Positions 6,092-11,015 of a stretch of 11,015 bases of DNA are shown one piece after another (position 1 is the first letter of the stretch; each line of letters opens with the position of its first letter). The DNA comes from Planctomycetota bacterium (GTDB lineage: Bacteria; Planctomycetota; Phycisphaerae; Sedimentisphaerales; SM23-30): positions 1 through 11,015 of the forward strand of contig JAKQBU010000215.1 in NCBI GenBank assembly GCA_029573975.1, read 5' to 3'. The notes below the pieces were generated by a model. The model saw only the letters and a program-made list of their open reading frames with translations, was not told where the DNA came from and did no database searches. A program made the translations under genes and the position numbers.

Positions 6092-7195
6092 TTACTCCTT
6101 CGGAGTGACAAGCGTTTCCGGCCCAGCCGCCGGTTTCGGGGAAGGGCGGCTCCGGGGCTGAATGAGTATTTCACTGATCAGGCTGTACCCCACCGCCAGC
6201 AGCGTCGGGCCTAAAAACACGCCGATAAAACCAAAGGTCACAATACCGCCGACCACCCCGATAAAGGTCACAATAAAGGATAATTTGGATCCGCGGCTGA
6301 TAATATAGGGCTTGATAAAATTATCGATAGTGCTGATTACCAGGGTGCCATAGGCAATCATGAAGATCCCCCAGCCGGTTTGCCCGCCGGCAAAAAGCCA
6401 GGCCGCCGCGCCCAGCCAGACCAGCACCGGACCGGCGGGCAGAAAACTCAGGAAAAAGGTCAGCATCGCCAGCAGGATGGGGGACGGTACCCCGGCTATG
6501 GCAAATCCGATTCCCGCCACCGTTGCTTGTGCCAGGGCCGTACCGATGATTCCATACACCACACTTCGCACCGTGGCTTTAACCACATCCATCAGGTGCT
6601 GGGCATAATCCCCGCTGATCTGTTGAAAACCCTCCCGCAAACGCTCCACCACCGCTACCCCGTCGCGGTATAGAAAAAACGCAATCAGAACGCTGATCGC
6701 CAGTTCGAATATCCCGCTGGCGACCCCCAGGCTATGCTGCAATAACCAGACTCCGGCCCCCTGAAGATGCGGTTTCAGCCAGCTCATGGTCGTGCCGCTG
6801 TTGGCCACCAGCCGGTTCCAGTACTCGTCGAGCGATGTTCCGATGCCCGGGATTCGTTTCACCCATTCCGGGGGTGCGGGCAAGCTGGCATCGCCATGCG
6901 CTTTCAGCCATTCAACGGCGTAATAAATACTGTCGGAAATTTGCAGGCCGATCAGAAAAAACGGAATAAAAAGCACCAGCAAAAGGATAAGGACCATCAG
7001 CCCGGAGGCAAGACTTTTGCGCCCGCGGAGCCATTTCAGCAGCAGTTCATAGATGGGCCAGGTGGCAAAGCACAGGATAGCCGCCCAGAGAATCGGCAGC
7101 ACAAACGGCCGCAGCACGAACCCGCAGCTAACCACGATGGCGATAATCAGGGCCAGGCCCGCAATCTGCTCGATTTTTTGTTTGTTCTTGATCAA
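6092..7195 (-). CDS. AI-2E family (UPF0118) multipass membrane protein
   Basis: This 367-residue inner-membrane protein matches the AI-2E/UPF0118 family (PF01594), usually 340-380 residues with about eight helices. Two N-terminal helices (about 10-46) are followed by FIPFFLIGL (76-84) and a hydrophilic periplasm-type loop (about 98-142). Further helices follow at about 150-176 and 212-340. The family C-terminal signature is clear: TIDNFIKPYIISRGSKLS (289-306), then VVGGIVTFGFIGVFLGP (314-330). Members have been linked to autoinducer-2 export (TqsA), Na+/H+ exchange and other transport, so the substrate is open. The start is TTG (7193-7195): no ATG or GTG lies between it and the in-frame stop at 7274-7276, and the homologous region begins right after it. 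The ribosome site is weak (GGA 4 nt upstream, or GAGGG further away). It is the first gene of the operon with the GYF_2 and GH99-like genes. Confidence 0.88.
   Translation of the reverse strand: MIKNKQKIEQIAGLALIIAIVVSCGFVLRPFVLPILWAAILCFATWPIYELLLKWLRGRKSLASGLMVLILLLVLFIPFFLIGLQISDSIYYAVEWLKAHGDASLPAPPEWVKRIPGIGTSLDEYWNRLVANSGTTMSWLKPHLQGAGVWLLQHSLGVASGIFELAISVLIAFFLYRDGVAVVERLREGFQQISGDYAQHLMDVVKATVRSVVYGIIGTALAQATVAGIGFAIAGVPSPILLAMLTFFLSFLPAGPVLVWLGAAAWLFAGGQTGWGIFMIAYGTLVISTIDNFIKPYIISRGSKLSFIVTFIGVVGGIVTFGFIGVFLGPTLLAVGYSLISEILIQPRSRPSPKPAAGPETLVTPKE
6095..6100 (-). promoter_or_regulatory. Shine-Dalgarno site embedded in the end of the AI-2E-family gene
   Basis: AAGGAG forms the last two sense codons (Lys-Glu) of the AI-2E-family gene, directly before its TAA. 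It lies 6 nt from the GYF_2 ATG, so ribosomes finishing the first gene pass over the start site of the second. Confidence 0.7.
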
Positions 7196-7412
7196 GGTAT
7201 CCGGTTTCCCTCGGCTCTGGGATTTTTCCGCTGGTCTTGCCCGGCTCCGCCGCCGGCTGATCCTATCCTCATTTTACAGCGCCCTCTGGTTGCGCCTACC
7301 TTTTTTTATGATTTTTTCGCATCCTGCGGCTGCCGGATGGTCTCCCGGATCAGAGGCGATTTTTGCACTTGACGAATGATTCCGAAATCAGGAAGATTCG
7401 GATTTTGACTGG
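7196..7412. other. 217-bp divergent intergenic region, no confident promoter
   Basis: This region separates the AI-2E-family gene (minus) from the EamA transporter gene (plus) and must carry promoters for both. I see two A/T runs (around 7301-7317 and 7353-7358), a TATGAT hexamer at 7307-7312 without a good -35, and a TTGACG at 7369-7374 without a good -10. A 5-bp stem (CCGGC 7241-7245 with GCCGG 7252-7256) lies on the AI-2E-family leader side. No sequence here is strong enough to call as a promoter. Confidence 0.6.
7381..7402. promoter_or_regulatory. Inverted repeat just upstream of the EamA transporter start
   Basis: TCCGAA (7381-7386) and TTCGGA (7397-7402) form a 6-bp perfect inverted repeat with a 10-nt spacer, ending 10 nt before the ATG at 7413. 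It could be an operator half-site pair or an RNA hairpin over the leader. It is short enough that chance cannot be excluded. Confidence 0.3.
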
Positions 7413-8375
7413 ATGAAAAACACAGGAGCCGCTTTGTCGAACCGACTGGATGTAAAAGGATCCGCCACCCTGCTGGGGATCATTCTAAGCTGGAGTACCG
7501 CCCCGCTCTTTATCCGGCAGTTTTTCCATGAAGGGATTACCATCTGGGATCAGAACTTCTGGCGCTTCGCCTGGCTGCTGCTGGGACTTTGGCTTACGGT
7601 CTGGCTGCGGTTTCGAAAGGAGGGTTCTCTTCATCATTTCAACCGCCGGGTCTGGCTGCTGGGTCTGATCCCCGCCCTTCCCAATCTCGGCGGTCAGATT
7701 TTTTATCCCTGGTCGGTCTATTATGCCGAACCGGGCATGATGAGCCTGCTGCAAAAGCAGTATATTATCTGGGCGGTCTTGCTGGGAGTTCTCTTTCACC
7801 GGGAAGAACGGCGGCTCTTCCGCAGCGGAATATTCTGGATCGGTCTGCTCGGTGCTGTCAGCGGCTCACTCGGCGTGATTCTGTTCCGGCAGGATGTCAA
7901 GTTGCAGACAGAGTTGCTGGGCATTCTCTTTGTAACCATCGGCGCCATTTCCTGGGCAGGCTATGGCCTGGGAATCCGTATCATTACCCGCACCGCCGGA
8001 CCGCTGGTCAGTTATACCGTGGTAACAACCTATACCATCCTCGGTTTGCTGGTTCTTTCTTTCTGCCTGGGAAAACCGCTCAGCCTGATTCATCAAACCG
8101 GTCGTATTCATCTTCTGATTCTTGTTTCTACCCTGTTTAATCTCTATCTGCCGCATATGGGACTTTACTGGGTCATTCAGCGTATGGGCGTGATGGTTAC
8201 CCAAACCAGCTTGTTGTGTACTGCCTTTTTTACCGCCATTTTTTCCTGGCTGATTTTTTCCGAGCAGTTGACAGCCGGACAATGGTGCAGCGGGGTGATC
8301 CTGATTCTGGGTGCCGGCCTGACCCTGTTCGCACAGGAACGGCTCCGCACCATACCCGAACCGGAATTAATCTGA
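7413..8375 (+). CDS. EamA/DMT-family transporter
   Basis: This 320-residue inner-membrane protein has about ten hydrophobic helices arranged as two EamA repeats (about residues 17-145 and 165-312), the layout and length of drug/metabolite transporter (DMT) permeases. Family-like features are SWSTAPLFIR in helix 1, the motif around PGMMSLLQKQYIIWAVLLG ending the first repeat, and an acidic residue after the ninth helix (SWLIFSEQLTAGQ). The substrate cannot be told from sequence. The start is uncertain. ATG 7413 has no good ribosome site, whereas the TTG at 7434 has AGGAG (7424-7428) 5 nt upstream and would give 313 residues. The first helix is intact either way. The gene ends inside the convergent murA end, overlapping by 9 bp, with no terminator between. 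Confidence 0.87.
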   Translation: MKNTGAALSNRLDVKGSATLLGIILSWSTAPLFIRQFFHEGITIWDQNFWRFAWLLLGLWLTVWLRFRKEGSLHHFNRRVWLLGLIPALPNLGGQIFYPWSVYYAEPGMMSLLQKQYIIWAVLLGVLFHREERRLFRSGIFWIGLLGAVSGSLGVILFRQDVKLQTELLGILFVTIGAISWAGYGLGIRIITRTAGPLVSYTVVTTYTILGLLVLSFCLGKPLSLIHQTGRIHLLILVSTLFNLYLPHMGLYWVIQRMGVMVTQTSLLCTAFFTAIFSWLIFSEQLTAGQWCSGVILILGAGLTLFAQERLRTIPEPELI

Positions 8376-9638
8376 TTCCTTGACTCGTTCGATCTGGGCT
8401 CCCACCCGATTGAGCTTCTCCTCGATTTTTTCATACCCGCGATCGATATGATACACCCGCAGAATCTGCGTCTTCCCTTTGGCCACCATCCCCGCCAGCA
8501 CCAGCGCCGCCGACGCCCGCAGGTCCGAGGCCATCACCGGCGCCCCGATCAGCTCCCGCACCCCCTGCACGACCACCGTGGGACCTTCCTTGCGAATATT
8601 CGCGCCCATCCGGTTCAGCTCCGCGATGTGCATGAACCGGTCGGGAAAAATCTTCTCCGTAATAATGCTGTTGCCATCCGCCAGACACAAAAGTGCCATC
8701 AACTGCGCCTGCAAATCGGTCGGGAAGCCCGGATACGGCTGGGTGGTGATATCCACCGGGTTCAGCCGCCGGGCCGAACTGACCCGCAGCCCGCCGTCTT
8801 CCCTTTCGACCTCGACGCCGATCAGTTTCAGCCGGTCGATCACCGCCATCAGATGCTCCGCCTGGCAGTTGTGCAGAAGCAGCTCGCCGTTGGTAATCGC
8901 CGCCGCCACCAGAAAGGTCCCCGCTTCGATGCGGTCGGGTATAATCGTATAATCCGTGCCATGCAGCGCCGTGACCCCTTCGATGGTAATCCGCGGGCTG
9001 CCATGCCCTGAAATGTGTGCCCCCATCGAAATCAGAAAATTCCCCAGATCGACAATCTCCGGCTCGCACGCCGCCGACTCGATCACGGTTTTCCCCTGGG
9101 CCAGGCACGCCGCACTCATAATATTGGCTGTCCCCAGCACCGAACTGCCGAACGGCCCGCCCAGAAAAATATCCGTCCCGTGCAGCTCCGGCGCGTCCGC
9201 TATCACATTGCCGCCGTCCAGTTGGATGTCCGCCCCCAGCGCCTTGATCCCCTGCACATGCAGATTGATCGGCCGGTCGCCGATCGCGCAGCCGCCCGGC
9301 ATACTCACCTCCGCATGATGCCGCCGCGCCACCAGCGGCCCCAGCACGCAAATACTGGCCCGCATCCGCCGCACGCTTTCATAATCCGCCAGGCAGCAGC
9401 TTTCGTCCTGCACCTGAAGGTGCATATGATTCTGTTCGTCCCGCCAGATCTTCGCACCCAGCTTTTCCATCAAGGTGCACAAATGCCGGATATCCGCCAG
9501 ATCCGGCACCGAGCGAAGAATGGTCTCTTCATTCGTCAGCAGGCACGCCGCCATGATCGGCAGCGCCGCGTTTTTCGAACCGCTCACCTGAATATCTCCC
9601 CGCAGCCGTGTACCTCCGTGTATCACAAACGAATCCAT
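8367..9638 (-). CDS. murA: UDP-N-acetylglucosamine 1-carboxyvinyltransferase MurA
   Basis: MurA transfers enolpyruvate from phosphoenolpyruvate to UDP-GlcNAc, the first committed step of peptidoglycan precursor synthesis in the cytoplasm. At 423 residues the protein has the usual length. Key residues are present: Lys22-Asn23 (SGSKNAALP), Arg91/Arg93 (RMRAS), the catalytic loop PGGCAIGDRP with Cys117, Asp308 (YPGFPTDLQAQ), and Arg400 (HIDRGYEKI). The loop cysteine is the residue alkylated by fosfomycin, so this enzyme should be of the sensitive type rather than the Asp type. The start ATG is preceded by an AGGAAGGA purine run at a rather long distance (about 11 nt). The gene lies 33 nt downstream of prmC and may be co-transcribed with it. 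Its last three codons overlap the end of the convergent EamA transporter gene. Confidence 0.97.
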   Translation of the reverse strand: MDSFVIHGGTRLRGDIQVSGSKNAALPIMAACLLTNEETILRSVPDLADIRHLCTLMEKLGAKIWRDEQNHMHLQVQDESCCLADYESVRRMRASICVLGPLVARRHHAEVSMPGGCAIGDRPINLHVQGIKALGADIQLDGGNVIADAPELHGTDIFLGGPFGSSVLGTANIMSAACLAQGKTVIESAACEPEIVDLGNFLISMGAHISGHGSPRITIEGVTALHGTDYTIIPDRIEAGTFLVAAAITNGELLLHNCQAEHLMAVIDRLKLIGVEVEREDGGLRVSSARRLNPVDITTQPYPGFPTDLQAQLMALLCLADGNSIITEKIFPDRFMHIAELNRMGANIRKEGPTVVVQGVRELIGAPVMASDLRASAALVLAGMVAKGKTQILRVYHIDRGYEKIEEKLNRVGAQIERVKESD

Positions 9639-9671
9639 ATTCCCGTTTTCCTTCCTGGTTCGGCAACCGGT

Positions 9672-10568
9672 TCAGGCCTTCACCGCTTTGACCACGCGAC
9701 CATGGCCCAGATGATCCTTATATACCTTGATATCCTTGAATGGTCCCGCCTGCTCCAGCAGACCGGCAACCTCCCGCGCCTGATTATACCCCACTTCCAC
9801 CATCAGCACCCCGCCATCCGCCAGATACTCCCCCGCCTCCCCCGCAATCCGGCGATAATAATCCAGACCATCCGCCCCCGCCAGCAGGGCGCCCCGCGGC
9901 TCGTAGTTCCGGACATTCGACTCCAGCTTGTCAAACTCAGCCGCGGAAATATAGGGTGGGTTGGAAACAATCAGGTCGAAAACCGCGCAGGGGGCCTGAT
10001 CCATCCTCGCAAACAAATCCCCCTCCAGCAGATGAATCCGCCCCTGCAAATCGTACTTTTCCACATTCCTCCGCGCCACTTCCAGTGCCTCCCCGCTGCT
10101 GTCGATGGCCAGAATATCCGCCTCCACCACATTGGCCGCCAGGGCAATCGCGATACACCCGCTGCCGGTGCATAAATCCAGCACATACGCCGTCGGCCGG
10201 CTGGTCTGCTGCCGCAAAAAATCCAGGGCATGCGTCACCAGCACCTCCGTCTCCGGCCGCGGAATCAAAACGCTGGCATTCACCTCCAGATCCAGGCTGT
10301 AAAAATGGGCATGTCCCGTCAAATATGCCACCGGCTCATGCTGGACGCAGCGTTTGACCAGCCCGCGAAACTCCGCCAACTGCCCGGCACTGGGCTGATA
10401 GTCGAAATCCGTATAAAGCCTGATCCGCTGCCAGTTCAAAACATGCGCCAGCAGCAGCTCCGCGCACAGCCGCGCCTGCTCCACCTCCGCCTTGCCCAGA
10501 TAATCCGCCGTCCACTCCAGCAGGCGCTTGTTGGTCCATTCCGTTTTCGACTGAGTATTCATGGTCAT
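9672..10568 (-). CDS. prmC: Peptide chain release factor N5-glutamine methyltransferase PrmC (HemK)
   Basis: PrmC methylates the glutamine of the GGQ motif in release factors RF1 and RF2 using S-adenosylmethionine. The 298-residue protein shows the normal two-part layout: a helical N-terminal domain (about 1-85) ending VAYLTGHAHFYSLDL, then IPRPETE (102-108). The SAM-binding motif is DLCTGSGCIAIALA (131-144), and the catalytic NPPY is at 203-206 (VSNPPYISAAEFDKL). The C-terminal stretch GYNQAREV and DHLGHGRVV also fit. The track-long start at 10568 gives MTMN; an in-frame ATG at 10562 is equally possible, and neither has a strong ribosome site. The gene follows the dapL terminator by about 25 nt, so it either has its own short promoter or depends on read-through. 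murA follows after 33 nt. Confidence 0.96.
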   Translation of the reverse strand: MTMNTQSKTEWTNKRLLEWTADYLGKAEVEQARLCAELLLAHVLNWQRIRLYTDFDYQPSAGQLAEFRGLVKRCVQHEPVAYLTGHAHFYSLDLEVNASVLIPRPETEVLVTHALDFLRQQTSRPTAYVLDLCTGSGCIAIALAANVVEADILAIDSSGEALEVARRNVEKYDLQGRIHLLEGDLFARMDQAPCAVFDLIVSNPPYISAAEFDKLESNVRNYEPRGALLAGADGLDYYRRIAGEAGEYLADGGVLMVEVGYNQAREVAGLLEQAGPFKDIKVYKDHLGHGRVVKAVKA

Positions 10569-10593
10569 GCCGTACTAGATAACACAATTTGCC

Positions 10594-10622
10594 AAAAAAG
10601 CAAGCCGCACCCGGCGGCTTGC
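10594..10622 (-). terminator. Rho-independent terminator after dapL
   Basis: On the minus strand a perfect 9-bp stem, GCAAGCCGC/GCGGCTTGC (10614-10622 and 10600-10608) with a 5-nt loop, is followed directly by a run of six T (10594-10599). It lies about 40 nt after the dapL stop, in the right place to end dapL transcription before prmC. Confidence 0.88.
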
Positions 10623-10660
10623 AGTAATCCCTTGAAATACAGATGGTTATGCTCAATTTC

Positions 10661-11015
10661 TTAGGCCAGTTTCCCGATCCGGTCCATCGCCTCCAGCACG
10701 TTTTCCTTCTGGCCGAATGCCGACAGCCGCAAAAATCCCTCACCCGAGGGGCCGAAACCAGCCCCCGGCGTGCTCACCACATGGGCCTCTTGAAGCAGCA
10801 TATCGAAGTATTCCCAGCTATTGGTGCCATTGGGTGTCTTCACCCAGATATACGGGGCATTCACCCCGCCATATACCGAATAGCCGAACCGCTCCATACT
10901 CGTGCGGATGACGCGGGCGTTCTCCATATAATAATCCACCAGCGCCCGCACCTGCCTCTTGCCCGCCGCCGAATACGCCGCCTCCGTCGCCCGCTGTACC
11001 GGATACGACACCCCG
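10661..11015 (-). CDS. dapL: LL-diaminopimelate aminotransferase DapL, C-terminal part
   Basis: The frame is open to the window edge, so only the last 117 residues of a protein of about 410 are present; the PLP-binding lysine is outside. The C-terminal domain is distinctive for Dap[16 protein letters not shown], then [31 protein letters not shown], and [16 protein letters not shown], where the last arginine (RLSAFG) is the carboxylate-binding arginine of class I aminotransferases. DapL converts tetrahydrodipicolinate directly to LL-diaminopimelate with glutamate as amino donor, for lysine and peptidoglycan synthesis. It is known from plants, chlamydiae, cyanobacteria, planctomycetes and some other bacteria and archaea. 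A GTG at 11011 could be read as a start, but the conserved sequence continues upstream of it. A strong terminator follows. Confidence 0.94.
   Translation of the reverse strand, partial: GVSYPVQRATEAAYSAAGKRQVRALVDYYMENARVIRTSMERFGYSVYGGVNAPYIWVKTPNGTNSWEYFDMLLQEAHVVSTPGAGFGPSGEGFLRLSAFGQKENVLEAMDRIGKLA

Noticed and set aside
8431..9351. 306-codon minus-strand frame in another frame of murA
   Set aside because: It is a Gly/Ala/Arg-rich shadow of the murA frame, which has all catalytic residues.
9015..10175. 386-codon plus-strand frame across murA and prmC
   Set aside because: It is antisense to two well-identified genes, with Pro/Arg/His/Gln-rich composition typical of a shadow frame.
1..11015. 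tRNA, rRNA, CRISPR array, insertion sequence or phage genes
   Set aside because: I saw no tRNA T-arm pattern, no regularly spaced direct repeats, no transposase or integrase motifs, and no terminal inverted repeats with target duplications.

Overview
The window reads as part of the chromosome of a Gram-negative, GC-rich bacterium, most plausibly Planctomycetota (Phycisphaerae-like) or another PVC-group lineage. This rests on four things: the LL-diaminopimelate aminotransferase (DapL) lysine/peptidoglycan route, a GYF_2-domain membrane protein, a large secreted multi-domain GH99/WbsX-like protein, and a lipoprotein of the alkaline-phosphatase superfamily. The assignment is an inference. No rRNA or other decisive marker is present.

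Layout: (1) 1-429, plus strand: the C-terminal part of a ThiF/TcdA-type tRNA-modifying enzyme, convergent with (2) a minus-strand cluster at 436-1545 of a small cupin, the fluoride channel CrcB/Fluc and a DUF190 protein. (3) An AT-rich divergent region (1546-1714) separates the cupin from a plus-strand lipoprotein phosphodiesterase (1715-2821). (4) That gene converges on a tightly packed minus-strand operon (7195-2850). Its order is AI-2E-family membrane protein, then a GYF_2 membrane protein (3-nt gap), then a secreted GH99/WbsX-like protein (4-bp ATGA overlap). (5) A 217-bp divergent gap leads to a plus-strand EamA/DMT transporter (7413-8375). Its last 9 bases overlap (6) murA (9638-8367). 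Upstream on the minus strand lie prmC (10568-9672), a clear rho-independent terminator (10594-10622), and the C-terminal end of dapL (11015-10661).

How they fit: dapL and murA serve peptidoglycan precursor synthesis, prmC modifies release factors, and tcdA modifies tRNA; these are housekeeping genes. CrcB exports fluoride, and DUF190 is a frequent crcB neighbour; the cupin looks like the first gene of the same unit. The least explained part is the translationally coupled operon joining a multipass membrane protein, a GYF_2 membrane protein with an unrecognised C-terminal domain, and an exported glycan-active protein. It faces a secreted phosphodiesterase-like lipoprotein, so the 1.7-7.2 kb block may be an envelope or extracellular-glycan module.

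No mobile element, tRNA, rRNA, CRISPR array or phage gene was seen. There is no gene-free stretch over 300 bases; the longest is 217 bp.
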